A stretch of 64,000 nt of DNA from Pachyseris speciosa (GCA_016490735.1 JAEMWC010000152.1:956001-1020000), one strand, 5' to 3'; shown: positions 35,291-45,551, counted from the first letter of the stretch. The notes: generated by a model not told the origin, from the sequence alone. Numbers and translations: made by a program.

Positions 35291-35727
35291 CAGGGGCACC
35301 CAACGAGCCAAACCAGCCAAAAGTTGTAGAAAGGCATTTTTAAGTACGTTATGGTGTTTGAAGTCTGTTTAAAGTGATGTTTTGGTTAGCTAGAAAACTT
35401 TGATCTGTTCGGATTCCCTAGCTGAAATGTTAATTGCCCGAAAATTTTAGGGAACAAAATCTTTCTTTGAGAAAATATTAGCTGAAATGAACTTTCTAGG
35501 GAACCTTTTTTCTTTCCGAAAATGCTAGCTGACGTTTTTTACTGCCAAAAACGGCAATAACGACCTTTCCGAAAACCTCAGGGGTTAAGATTGCCACATT
35601 ACGAATCTTTTAGGCCACGTTTTACTTACGAAAAACCGAGTGCACTCTTTAATCGATGCCGAAAGTCTTTGGCGAACTACCCTCCACCGAACAGATATCT
35701 ACCGAAACTTGTCGTTGGGTGCCCCTG
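35291..35727. mobile_element. hAT-type MITE
   Basis: Perfect inverted ends CAGGGGCACCCAACGA and TCGTTGGGTGCCCCTG, 437 bp, flanked by AGTTAA on each side (35285-35290 and 35728-35733). The CAGGGG start is typical of hAT elements. The visible duplication is 6 bp rather than the usual 8. Copies A and C of the surrounding block lack it. Confidence 0.75.
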
Positions 35728-35733
35728 AGTTAA

Positions 35734-36053
35734 CTCCAAAAACTCCAGTTTTGTAATATACTATTGTGCCAAATACGAAAGGAGGGCATACCAACAAAGC
35801 TGGTGTTTATTCCTCAAGCAATGGTCAATTCTTAAGAAGTTAAGAGTCGAATAAGTAGCGAACTACTCGGCAGCGCAAATTAAAATTGATTTGATATCAA
35901 CCTCATTGAAAAGGAAGCTTGAATTTAAGCGTACTTTTAACTTCCGGGCCCTAAGTTAATGCTTAATTACAATTATGCAGACGGAAATTCGACTTGTACG
36001 TTAACAAATGAATTCACACGAAGAGTCACAGTTTATTTGTCTCATCAGCTCAC
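35734..36053. other. Intron sequence, nothing recognised
   Basis: Lies between the hAT-type MITE and the 99-nt ankyrin exon. No repeats or conserved frame seen. Confidence 0.35.
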
Positions 36054-36152
36054 CCTGTCTACAGCATTGGCGTTTGCACCATGTTCTAACAACAGTCTGG
36101 CAACGGACTCCTGTCCATACCAACAGGCGAGGTGAAGAGGTGTTAGAGAAAA
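36054..36152 (-). CDS. Single-repeat ankyrin exon
   Basis: A 99-nt exon bounded by CTTTAG|TTTTCT at 36152 and AGG|GTGAGC at 36054, phase 0 at both ends. It encodes exactly one 33-residue ankyrin repeat containing TPLHLACWYGQESVARLLLE and ending GANANAVDR. Upstream it continues the repeat encoded by 54870-54968; downstream its phase fits the ANK2 exon at 31761. The Polinton occupies the intron on its upstream side. Confidence 0.8.
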
Positions 36153-36461
36153 CTAAAGAAAAAAAAAACAGAATATTTCCTTTCAGACAAGCAAGTACCT
36201 TAAGAGGCTGTCTCTGTAAAAACCACCCAGTCATTTTCGGATCAAAAATAATTTCGCCTGAAACTCTGGTGACTGAAAAACTCTACCAAGGTTATAATTA
36301 AAACAAGCAATGAAATCGTAAAGCTTGTGGGATGTGGCTGGAGTGACAAGGATACTTCACAAATTAATGTGATCAAGTAAGCTGAAGCCACTCAAAAGGC
36401 ACTAAGGCCACATGGTAGCGGGCATTACCCCTTAAATCTACCAAAGCAAAGATTGAGCCCA

Positions 36462-36526
36462 AGCATTAGCAGCCATGGACAGCTGTTTCGGCCTTGTTAG
36501 GCCTCATCAGCATGGCATAGCTAATA
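36462..36526 (-). ncRNA. Type I hammerhead ribozyme (minus strand)
   Basis: An exact inverse copy of the plus-strand ribozyme. CTGATGA complements 36504-36510, GAAA complements 36486-36489, the palindromic stem III ACAGCTGT spans 36479-36486, and predicted cleavage is between 36478 and 36477. Confidence 0.8.
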
Positions 36527-36719
36527 CTCAGGCTCAAGTACCCACATATCAATAAAACAAGCAATGAAATAGTAAGCTGAAGCCACTCAAAAGGCACTAA
36601 GGCCACATGGTAGCGGGCATTACCCCTTAAATCTACCAAAGCAAAGATTGAGCCCAAGCATTAGCAGCCATGGACATTTCATTGCTTGTTTTATTGATAT
36701 GTGGGTACTTGAGCCTGAG

Positions 36720-36782
36720 TATTAGCTATGCCATGCTGATGAGGCCTAACAAGGCCGAAACAGCTGTCCATGGCTGCTAATG
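36720..36782 (+). ncRNA. Type I hammerhead ribozyme (plus strand)
   Basis: All conserved parts are in order. CTGATGA is at 36736-36742. Stem II is GGCC (36743-36746) with GGCC (36753-36756) and a TAACAA loop. GAAA is at 36757-36760. Stem III is made from the palindrome ACAGCTGT (36760-36767). The cleavage triplet GTC ends at 36768. Stem I pairs GCCATG (36730-36735) with CATGGC (36769-36774), then a 3/1 internal loop, then ATTAGC (36721-36726) with GCTAAT (36776-36781). The internal loop sits where tertiary loop contacts help natural hammerheads. Short palindromic stem III suggests it works as a dimer from tandem copies. Confidence 0.85.
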
Positions 36783-37648
36783 CTTGGGCTCAATCTTTGC
36801 TTTGGTAGATTTAAGGGGTAATGCCCGCTACCATGTGGCCTTAGTGCCTTTTGAGTGGCTTCAGCTTACTTGATCACATTAATTTGTGAAGTATCCTTAT
36901 AATTAAAACAGATATGGTTTGAATCGAAACGGGTTTTCGGTGCAGTTAGGAACCATCAAATATTTCGCCCGGTCGGCGCCCGTCGCAACGTCTACTAAAA
37001 GCATAAAATTGGCACTTTTCGTAACGCTGTAAAATATTTAATTCGTATCATCCAGCAATGGATCTTACGTCAATTCACTTATTAACGTTTGCAGTTTTGC
37101 GAGAGACCAACAGATTTTCTCTTGATTTGTTTCAAGACGAAATCAAGCTTATTACTAAACACTATCAATCGCTGTCGAACGATGGCTGGAAATGATCTTG
37201 CTTCAAGAGCTAGTTTTGAAAGTCAGTTTGGGACCTCGTTGAACACTCAAGTCTACGCGAAACTATGCAAAAACCCCTGTACATTTTCAGTATTTCTAAA
37301 GTTATGGCCGTTTGTATCAACACATGTACGAGCAGTTGCGACTTTGACGTCTACAACAAAATCGACATATCTCGGGTAGATTATATCGTAAGTACAGCTT
37401 ACCTGCTTCGCAAATCGAGTTTATTTCCACCTTCAACCATTTCCCAAGACTTTCAATCACTGAATCGAACGGCAGTTCCAGTGAGTAGGTGGTTATTGCT
37501 CTCGAAACGTGAGAATTAAACGGCTTTTATCGAGTTTCTTGTAAGCGAACCTGATGCTCGATTCCACGGTCACATTTTGTGACAAATATTCCATCGAATC
37601 TTTTCAGAGCTGGGTTTCGTCGTGAATCAGTCAATTAGTATATGTAAT

Positions 37649-37800
37649 AGGACTACTTGCTGTCCAATTTGGAAATAATTGGATGAAAAAAATTCCGAGG
37701 ACAGCCAAAATTGGACGAGGCCGTAGGCCGAGTCCAATTTGGCTGTCAGAGAAATTTTTTGAATCCAATTATTTCCAAAATTGGACAAGCATGTAGTCCT
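37649..37800. repeat. Hairpin at end of Crypton-like element
   Basis: Arms 37649-37720 and 37728-37800 pair over about 70 bp with few mismatches (AGGACTACTTGCTGTCCAAT against the reverse AGGACTACATGCTTGTCCAA), with a short GC-rich loop GCCGTAGGCC. Confidence 0.7.
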
Positions 37801-37824
37801 CTTACTTATTAATTATATAGCTTG

Positions 37825-38406
37825 TCAGATGTAATTTGGCATCTCCCAAACAAGTATTATCCTTACCATCACTGAATAGTGTTCTTGTCTTCCTCGGAGG
37901 CCAAAGTGTTCAGTGACATTTTTTAAGTTTATATGCATGAGAGGCATTTTTTCGCTTTCCGTAACCCTGCGCTCGTAATTCTCTTGCTTTCGCTTCAAGT
38001 TGTTGTCTTGATTGTGCAAATTCACGATCTTGCAAAATACTGTTATTTCTGCCACAGTTCTTCAAATGACGGTCCAACGAGCACTGCATAACAGCCAAGC
38101 TTTCAGGCTCATATTCGTCCCTGTCTTGTTTTCTAATTCCGCGAAGAAATGGCAAAGAATTCCATCCAGCTCATTGCGAGGGATGTCTCCAAACTTTCTT
38201 CGTTCGTTACGCTGTACTTTCCACTCGTTGAAAACATTCAGCCAAGTTTTTGTACTCTTGGAGGTGTTTTGGTTTTGGTTTTTGCCTCTCAGATTCGCAA
38301 GGTCTTTTTCTTGCAGCGTAGGAAATCTTTCATTTGCGGTGTTATCGCTTAAAAGGTCTTGAGAAATGGAAAATTTTGGCGAATCTGCGTTGCTTAATTC
38401 GGCCAT
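37825..38406 (-). pseudogene. Tyrosine-recombinase-like (Crypton/DUF3504) N-terminal fragment
   Basis: The first piece starts with ATG at 38404-38406 and reads to about 38130, with KTWLNVFNEWKVQRNERRK and IPRNELDGILCHFFAELEN. The next piece, in another frame at 37910-38155, has YEPESLAVMQCSLDRHLKN and QGYGKRKNASHAYKL. A third at 37825-37905 has FGLRGRQEHYSVM. This is the N-terminal and mid part of the Crypton-derived DUF3504 family, related to tyrosine recombinases. At least two frameshifts are present, and the catalytic C-terminal half is missing. The 5' end (ATG side) was caught in the tandem triplication. Confidence 0.7.
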
Positions 38407-41400
38407 TGTTCAACAACAAGACACAGCAACACGACGTCCTGTTTACCGCGCTGACGCAATGCTTTAAGCTGATTGGCTACTTTCCATTTCCTATTGTATT
38501 TTCTTGGATTTGATTGGCTCATACAAGCTGTCCTATTTTTCTTAAATTGGACAGTTTGCCATTTTCAATAGGAAAGTCCTATCTAAAACTATCCAAATTA
38601 ATCCTTAATTGGACAGTTTTTGAAAATTAAAGGATAATAGCTATGCTGACAATATCGGATTAACTAACAGCTATATAATTAACTATCCAAATCTTGTATT
38701 ATGGAGAAAACCGTGATTTGAAGGCTTAAATATTTTGAAGAAACTGACACTACTTAGATCGTTAGAACACGAGGGGTTTACCGATACCAGGAAATAGAGA
38801 ATCCGGAATTCGGAATTCGGAATTCAGAACCCGAATTTGAAATCCAGGAATGCGGAATCCAGAACCTGGAGTGCGGAAATCAGAAAGAGCTCACATAGAG
38901 AAGGATATTTGAAACCAAATTAATGTTTCTGCAAATTATCGAACTCTTTACCAACCCCAACAAATCTCTTTGAAGATGATATTGAAAACTGGCCTCACAA
39001 TGTTCCTGTTTTGTTTATGTGAATAACGGGGGTTAGGTCCATCGAAACGTCTTTTCAAAGAAAATCATGTTTTCAAAGCTTACATTCATACACTCAAAAG
39101 ATGGAGTATCGGTGTAAATCCACTTGCCAGTTTAAGAACAGGCCATAACTCCGAGGGAAAGCAATGGAAAACAAGTGTTTATTTGAGACCAGGGGAGGAT
39201 GATTTTGTAGCGAGTCTGCATCCGGGTTGACAAACTTTTGCGAATGTAGAAGTAATAAAAAAGAATATGACCTTTCCTCGGACCAACTTAAGGCAGTGCC
39301 GTAGCAGAGTTAAATTTATTGGGTTGGGCACATCATGAGCACGAAGGGCGCTGAGGGGGTATGGGGCATGTTTCCCCAAGAGATTTTGAAATATATGAAG
39401 CCTCAAGTCTCGAATCTGCGTTGCTTAATTCGGCCATTGTTCAACAACAAGACACAGCAACACGACGTCCTGTTTACCGCGCTGACGCAATGCTTTAAGC
39501 TGATTGGCTACTTTCCATTTCCTGTTGTATTTTCTTGGATTTGATTGGCTCATACAAGCTGTCCTATTTTTCTTAAATTGGACAGTTTGCCATTTTCAAT
39601 AGGAAAGTCCTATCTAAAACTATCCAAATTAATCCTTAATTGGACAGTTTTTGAAAATTAAAGGATAATAGCTATGCTGACAATATCGGATTAACTAACA
39701 GCTATATAATTAACTATCCAAATCTTGTATTATGGAGAAAACCGTGATTTGAAGGCTTAAATATTTTGAAGAAACTGACACTACTTAGATCGTTAGAACA
39801 CGAGGGGTTTACCGATACCAGGAAATAGAGAATCCGGAATTCGGAATTCGGAATTCGGAATTCAGAACCCGAATTTGAAATCCAGGAATGCGGAATCCAG
39901 AACCTGGAGTGCGGAAATCAGAAAGAGCTCACATAGAGAAGGATATTTGAAACCAAATTAATGTTTCTGCAAATTATCGAACTCTTTACCAACCCCAACA
40001 AATCTCTTTGAAGATGATATTGAAAACTGGCCTCACAATGTTCCTGTTTTGTTTATGTGAATAACGGGGGTTAGGTCCATCGAAACGTCTTTTCAAAGAA
40101 AATCATGTTTTCAAAGCTTACATTCATACACTCAAAAGATGGAGTATCGGTGTAAATCCACTTGCCAGTTTAAGAACAGGCCATAACTCCGAGGGAAAGC
40201 AATGGAAAACAAGTGTTTATTTGAGACCAGGGGAGGATGATTTTGTAGCGAGTCTGCATCCGGGTTGACAAACTTTTGCGAATGTAGAAGTAATAAAAAA
40301 GAATATGACCTTTCCTCGGACCAACTTAAGGCAGTGCCGTAGCAGAGTTAAATTTATTGGGTTGGGCACATCATGAGCACGAAGGGCGCTGAGGGGGTAT
40401 GGGGCATGTTTCCCCAAGAGATTTTGAAATATATGAAGCCTCAAGTCTCGAATCTGCGTTGCTTAATTCGGCCATTGTTCAACAACAAGACACAGCAACA
40501 CGACGTCCTGTTTACCGCGCTGACGCAATGCTTTAAGCTGATTGGCTACTTTCCATTTCCTGTTGTATTTTCTTGGATTTGATTGGCTCATACAAGCTGT
40601 CCTATTTTTCTTAAATTGGACAGTTTGCCATTTTCAATAGGAAAGTCCTATCTAAAACTATCCAAATTAATCCTTAATTGGACAGTTTTTGAAAATTAAA
40701 GGATAATAGCTATGCTGACAATATCGGATTAACTAACAGCTATATAATTAACTATCCAAATCTTGTATTATGGAGAAAACCGTGATTTGAAGGCTTAAAT
40801 ATTTTGAAGAAACTGACACTACTTAGATCGTTAGAACACGAGGGGTTTACCGATACCAGGAAATAGAGAATCCGGAATTCGGAATTCGGAATTCAGAACC
40901 CGAATTTGAAATCCAGGAATGCGGAATCCAGAACCTGGAGTGCGGAAATCAGAAAGAGCTCACATAGAGAAGGATATTTGAAACCAAATTAATGTTTCTG
41001 CAAATTATCGAACTCTTTACCAACCCCAACAAATCTCTTTGAAGATGATATTGAAAACTGGCCTCACAATGTTCCTGTTTTGTTTATGTGAATAACGGGG
41101 GTTAGGTCCATCGAAACGTCTTTTCAAAGAAAATCATGTTTTCAAAGCTTACATTCATACACTCAAAAGATGGAGTATCGGTGTAAATCCACTTGCCAGT
41201 TTAAGAACAGGCCATAACTCCGAGGGAAAGCAATGGAAAACAAGTGTTTATTTGAGACCAGGGGAGGATGATTTTGTAGCGAGTCTGCATCCGGGTTGAC
41301 AAACTTTTGCGAATGTAGAAGTAATAAAAAAGAATATGACCTTTCCTCGGACCAACTTAAGGCAGTGCCGTAGCAGAGTTAAATTTATTGGGTTGGGCAC

Positions 41401-41482
41401 ATCATGAGCACGAAGGGCGCTGAGGGGGTATGGGGCATGTTTCCCCAAGAGATTTTGAAATATATGAAGCCTCAAGTCTCTA
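38381..41482 (+). repeat. Three tandem copies of a 1.03-kb unit
   Basis: The unit starts at AATCTGCGTTGCTTAATTCG (38381-38400) and recurs at 39414 and 40452; unit lengths are about 1033, 1038 and 1031 bp. Each unit joins the Crypton 5' end to Polinton arm sequence. Copies are nearly identical; the visible length difference comes from the number of GGAATTC heptamers (middle copy has one more). The junction CAAGTCT|CGAATCTGCG recurs twice. The identical 75-codon frames at 39179-39406, 40217-40444 and 41248-41475 are repeated non-coding sequence. Confidence 0.9.
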
Positions 41483-41721
41483 GCGCTTTTGTTCTCAGAT
41501 GAGGAAAATCGAAAACGATAAACAACTAAACAAAATTACGTGTTTCATACAAGATATAACGTAACACAACTATAAACAAAAAACGAAAATTTGGTTCATC
41601 AATGGCAACTTCCCCCCACCCCCACCCAAGTTGCCCTTCAGCGGTTTAAAATTGGGAAATGAGGCTTATTTACGTGTCTTGAAAGTGTGACCAGAACTGC
41701 TAATTTACACGTGTCTTTTTT

Positions 41722-42285
41722 GTGGCGTTAGAAAATTTGACACATTTTGTGTGCCACAAAATTTTCCTATTAGAGATATATGCTGCGAAGCTATTCGACC
41801 CTGTATCAAAATCTGAAAAATATGAAATGGCAGAAGCACGCATACAGGAAGACGTTCTTAGCACGTTTTACGGCCCCGCCACACCGGCCGGAGAAAACGG
41901 GGACCAGCCCGCTCAAGCATTGGAACCCGTTATTATTCAAACCATCACAGAGTACATTCAAAAACTTGCTTCAGAGCTTCGGGAGATTATTTTGAAAATG
42001 TTTATTGCTGAAACAATAATGGAACGAACGGTTCTGGGCTGGGGAAAGGTTCATAAAGAGCTTGTTTTTATCACACCTTTTTGCCAAAGGCAGGAAATGC
42101 TTGTGAAAGTGAAGCTTTGTGCCGAACATTTAGATTGCTCAGTGGACTGGGCCTGTGTACCGTGCTTTCAAGAAGGTTTTTGTCACAACGCTTGCCAAGA
42201 CTTGAAAATGAATAACTTCCTTAAACACTTCACTGTGTTATGTGAAGAAGACATGGAGCATGACTGGATTATATCAAAGTTATAG
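41722..42285 (+). CDS. Polinton left-end ORF, unknown function
   Basis: An open frame of up to 187 residues. The first internal ATG is at about 41827 (MAEARIQEDVLSTFYG); the upstream part of the frame lies inside the inverted arm and begins with GTG, so a eukaryotic start there is doubtful. The C-terminal half has several Cys and His (CAEHLDCSVDWACVPC, CHNAC) that could bind metal. It faces right, toward the integrase. I do not recognise a family. Confidence 0.45.
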   Translation: MALENLTHFVCHKIFLLEIYAAKLFDPVSKSEKYEMAEARIQEDVLSTFYGPATPAGENGDQPAQALEPVIIQTITEYIQKLASELREIILKMFIAETIMERTVLGWGKVHKELVFITPFCQRQEMLVKVKLCAEHLDCSVDWACVPCFQEGFCHNACQDLKMNNFLKHFTVLCEEDMEHDWIISKL

Positions 42286-42496
42286 GGTTCAAACTGGTTC
42301 TGGTGGGCTGAGACATTCATTTTGAAATTCTGTGAAGCGGAAACAGTTGCGTGACCTCTTTCTAGGAAAACAGGAAGTCAATGTTTTCCCCCCCTGGCCC
42401 TTGGACGGGTACAAAAAAATACAATTGTCTCTACTTTTATAAACGACAAATAAAAATCACAAGTGTGTGAAGTAAAAATAATTTTATTCAGTTTCT

Positions 42497-42693
42497 ACGG
42501 CAAGTGTTTCTTGACAACGGCGGACATTTCATGGCCGCGGTTTCCAAGGCCAATGTTTCTTAACAAGGGCGGACATTTCATGGCCACGGTTTCTAAGGCA
42601 AGTGTTTCTTGACAACGGCGGACATTTCATGGCCGCGGTTTCCAAGGCAAATGTTTCTTGACAACGGCGGACATTTCATGGCGGCTGCTGAAG
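42497..42693 (+). repeat. 49-bp tandem repeat, four copies
   Basis: Four units each read AGGCAAGTGTTTCTTGACAA or close variants, then GGCGGACATTTCATGGCC. It lies inside the Polinton, upstream of the small ORF at 42769. Each unit repeats the string TTTCATGGC in register. Confidence 0.8.
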
Positions 42694-42768
42694 AAATTCC
42701 CCTACCAACTGTTACAATAACTTTGCATTGATTTCTTTTTGAACAAAGAAAATAAAAGGTGCAAGCAC

Positions 42769-42970
42769 AATGTCGCAAAGCGAAAATCAACAAACCGAGA
42801 CACAGGCACAGCCTGAACAGGCGTAGGCCGATAGCACACAGCAAGTGACAAACCCAAACCCAACCACAAAGCCCGCAAAAAATACCAAACGAGTGGCCAC
42901 TGGCAAATTGGTTGCCGCTAGAACGAAGCAGGCCCATGAAGCACAAAACAAGAGGCTACAATTAGCCTAA
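42769..42970 (+). pseudogene. Polinton small basic ORF, interrupted
   Basis: ATG at about 42769 (MSQSENQQTETQAQPEQA) is followed by an in-frame TAG near 42824, after which the frame continues with a lysine- and arginine-rich segment (NTKRVATGKLVAARTKQAHE) to about 42969. Composition is Gln/Thr-rich then basic, as expected for a nucleic-acid-binding or accessory protein, but no family is assigned. Confidence 0.45.
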
Positions 42971-43620
42971 ACTCGGGCTTGCAAAAAAACAGTATTGTAT
43001 CCCTAACTTAGCGCTAAACAAAAGAATAGAGGGAAGTCTGTCTTTCTTACATCGGACGCATTGTGTTCAGCTTGAGTTGGAGTCTATTTCTTTAGACCCC
43101 TATCAACATATATTCCTCTAAAATACAGTTCAACCACTGAGAACAATAATTATAACACTTATAACAAATATTTCTAAAAGAACAAGAAAAACAGAAACAA
43201 TAAAGCCCGTGATATATACCACTAAAAGACATCGAACCCGGGTTAGCTGCGTCACAGGCAGGAACAATGACCTTTAGGCCACAGAGGTTTATCGTTATGC
43301 AAGATGATAAAAATAGTGTATTGATTCCAAAAAAAACCTAAGCACACTTGTTTTCGCTCCGATGGATAATTGTTTGAGAAAGGAAACGCTTATCGAACGA
43401 TGTAGGATTTTCTCGCATAAACGTTAATGGAGTCTCGGTAAAATGTGAGTAGAAAATTAATTAGCAGAGTGAAACTGTTTACAAATACGTCAATCCAGGG
43501 TCATTTGAAACACAAGAAAGGAACGTTTCTGGACAGTTTCAAGTGACGCTAGTACATTTGTAAAAACTAATCGCTTATCATTCAAAAATTAAAGTCCAGA
43601 AATTGAGATATTGGCAGTCC
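42971..43620. other. Polinton interior, no gene recognised
   Basis: The first 100 bp (GCCTAAACTCGGGC…TTTAGCGCTAAAC-like) match the reverse of about 59400-59510, so a fragment of the same sequence lies outside the element. Confidence 0.45.
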
Positions 43621-44133
43621 ATCTGGAGTTAAATTTTGGTCATGTGAAAAGCTTTCTTCTCGCAGTTGAACTTGCAAACATTCGTATAGACACTTCTCTT
43701 AACATATTAGTTGTTCAGACTTCAAAGACACAAGGTGAATCGACGTTTTCCGATACGTGACAACAGGCATCATTCTTGCTGTTGATATGAGATTTACACT
43801 TCCGAATCACTCGGCCGGGAAAGGTCAAACTCCCTTTGTCTGTAGTCTCTAATTTTTGGCGCTCCCCTCGCGTCGCGTCTCCTCGCAACTTCGCGCGCGC
43901 ACGTGTCTTTCGCCCGCCCCACAATCCATTGCCAAAATGATCGCAGGCTACTGAAGCAGACACGAGGAAACACGGCAGTCCATCTGGAGTTAAGTTTACT
44001 CATGTTAAAAGCTTTCTTCTCGCCGTTGAACTTGCAAACATCCGCATAGACACTTCTTTTAACATATTATTTGTTCAGACTTCAAAAGACACAAGGTGAA
44101 TCGACATTTTCGATACGTGACAACAGCCATCAC
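43621..44133 (+). repeat. 153-bp direct repeat pair with GC-rich spacer
   Basis: Copies at 43621-43772 and 43980-44133 share CCATCTGGAGTTAA, CTTTCTTCTCGC and CAAGGTGAATCGAC in order. The roughly 207-bp spacer is more GC-rich (CGCGTCGCGTCTCCTCGC). It may be an internal duplication or a footprint of another element. Confidence 0.65.
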
Positions 44134-44700
44134 TCTGTTAAAAATAGTTAGCGCTTGCGCAGCAACGCCGGAAGTGAGCTTTGTGGATGATACTCGACGA
44201 CGAAAAAGAAGAACCGTCGGTAATCTTAAACCCGGGCGCCGCGCGAGACGCGGGCAGCCCGAGTAAAAAGCCGCAGCTGAGGCTGCTGTCATAATCGCAA
44301 ACAACAACTTGAAAAAAGCCAGTATGCCGCCCAAAGGCGGCGAATTAGCACCTGCTCCAGCTCCGGCCACTAAAGACAAAAGCCCAAGAAGCAGCAGCGG
44401 CTCATTAAGCACAACCCAATGCCTTGCTGCGGGCAGCATTGTGGTCTCATTGATGGGGCCTTATTACAAACGTGAAAAGCTCACGGCCGTGTTCAAAACA
44501 ACAGCTGCGACAAAGCAAAATCCTGTCCCAGAGGTGGGTGTAGTCACCACGCCTATGAGTGGGCCTGTCCAGCCAAAAAGAGGCTTACGCCTACATTTGC
44601 AGTTATCATGCATTGGCAGTCATGAAAGTTGATGTTCTCCAGCTTTTTGTCTCCACCTCGGTCATTTTCGGCATTGGGCTGACCGAACAGTCCGCTATCT
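44134..44700 (+). pseudogene. Polinton accessory ORFs, frameshifted
   Basis: An Arg-rich frame at about 44139-44268 (VDDTRRRKRRTVGNLKPGRR) is followed by a second frame from about 44270 to 44632 (ANNNLKKASMPPKGGELAPA, proline/alanine-rich, then GSIVVSLMGPYYKREKL). The end is continued in yet another frame to about 44705 with a hydrophobic LQLFVSTSVIFGIGL segment. The basic start could be a core-like protein and the hydrophobic end a membrane segment; no family is confirmed. Confidence 0.45.
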
Positions 44701-44802
44701 TGTGAAAGCTCCTTTTATTGCCACCGACTCAGCTGAGAAGGGTGAGGAGCCAGATTAAGTTTGTTTTAAACTTTAAACTTTTGATATATTACCGATCCTA
44801 CC

Positions 44803-45050
44803 TTGTCAAAATTATCATCGATGCTGCGACTCTCACTGGCCTTGCCGCCGGTATCGCCGGGTCGGGTCGCAAAAAAGGCAGTGAAGGAGAATTTCACTTC
44901 CGACCCTGTCAGTAGTTCGATGAACTATGTAAAGTTCACTGCCGTCATGGTGGGCAGCATTGTGCTCAGACAGTACCTCGAGGACCAAAAAAAATCCTTC
45001 CCGCCAGCGTTTGATGGTTTGAAAAAACAGACTCTGATATATACTGAAAC
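44803..45050 (+). CDS. Polinton small hydrophobic ORF
   Basis: The frame starting MSKLSSMLRLSLALPPV reads through SSSMNYVKFTAVMVGSIVLR to a charged end and runs to the next ORF. The central segment could span a membrane. Family unknown. It is closely followed by the ORF at 45051, suggesting a cluster of small structural or accessory genes. Confidence 0.45.
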
Positions 45051-45551
45051 ATGGCAAGTATTGCGATCGTGGTTGGTGGGGCTGTGTTAAACGCCGCAGC
45101 TTTCATTGGTGGCAACTATCTCGCAAAGGCATTCGGCGGGGGTGAATCTGCTGCGCTTGATGAAAAAAAGCGCCATGACAAGGCTCTCGCGGACTATCAA
45201 GCGGCTCATGCCAAATACAATCACGACCGCTCCTAACTTCTTGACTGGATTGAGATGAACGCACAAATAAAGGCGGAGGCCAAGCAGAACTTCAACAACA
45301 CCGAGTACGCCTTCAAACTCTACAATCAGGTGCACCCCAACAAACGCCTCGTACCCCGCAAAGACCCCAAGTTCTCTGATTTCTATCAGCCAAGCGAACA
45401 GCAGAAAAAGGGCGAACTCCTTTTTTGGGCGCCGGGACTCTCACTCTGGGCTACGCTGCTTTTCGTTTCCTTTGAAGTTTTCTCTCCATTCTCGCAAAGA
45501 TATACTACAGTCCTGGGGGCTACTGGAAAGGCCTTGCCGCGAACTGTCTGA
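45051..45551 (+). pseudogene. Polinton membrane-anchored ORF, frameshifted
   Basis: ATG at 45051 starts MASIAIVVGGAVLNAAAFIG, a hydrophobic Gly/Ala-rich N-terminus, followed by a charged, probably coiled-coil segment (EKKRHDKALADYQAAHAKYN) and a stop at 45234-45236. The related continuation is in another frame from 45255 (KAEAKQNFNNTEYAFKLYNQ, PKFSDFYQPSEQQKKGE), then a hydrophobic stretch. One small indel separates the halves. Function unknown. Confidence 0.5.

Larger units (their letters stand above)
36305..36896. mobile_element. Hammerhead-bearing Penelope-type/retrozyme-like element
   Basis: A 592-bp element flanked by the 13-bp duplication TTATAATTAAAAC (36292-36304, 36897-36909). The opposite Polinton arm shows the corresponding unoccupied site (TTAGAATAAAAACAGATTTG, reverse of about 52630-52650). 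Internally it reads L-A-B-A-B'-A'-L', where A is about 104 bp (36377-36480, repeated at 36573-36675), B about 90 bp, and primes are inverted copies. The A/B junction carries a complete type I hammerhead ribozyme, once on each strand, and the second A ends in only the cleavage half. Direct repeats with hammerheads are the pLTR-like plan of Penelope-like elements and retrozymes. No protein is encoded. Confidence 0.8.
37636..38689 (-). mobile_element. Crypton-like (DUF3504) element fragment
   Basis: Inserted in the Polinton left arm; the right arm shows the uninterrupted sequence (reverse of about 51175-51195). AATTA occurs at both borders. It starts with a 150-bp hairpin (37649-37800) and holds a broken minus-strand gene. 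Repeated AATTGGAC motifs occur near both ends. Confidence 0.65.
36204..41812 (+). repeat. Polinton left inverted arm with insertions
   Basis: Holds the left terminal repeat, enlarged by the hammerhead element (36305-36896), the Crypton-like fragment (about 37636-38689) and a tandem triplication (38381-41482). The unique left-arm portion 36910-37635 aligns to the reverse of 51182-52640 with scattered substitutions. Confidence 0.75.

Noticed and set aside
39179..41475. Three identical 75-codon genes in tandem
   Set aside because: They are the same non-coding stretch repeated by the 1.03-kb triplication.
38381..41482. Satellite DNA or CRISPR-like array
   Set aside because: Only three long units without spacers, joined across a transposon junction; a local triplication explains them.
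44059..44439. Minus-strand 126-codon ORF
   Set aside because: It is a shadow of the plus-strand Polinton accessory frames; its hydrophobic look comes from their GC-rich codons.
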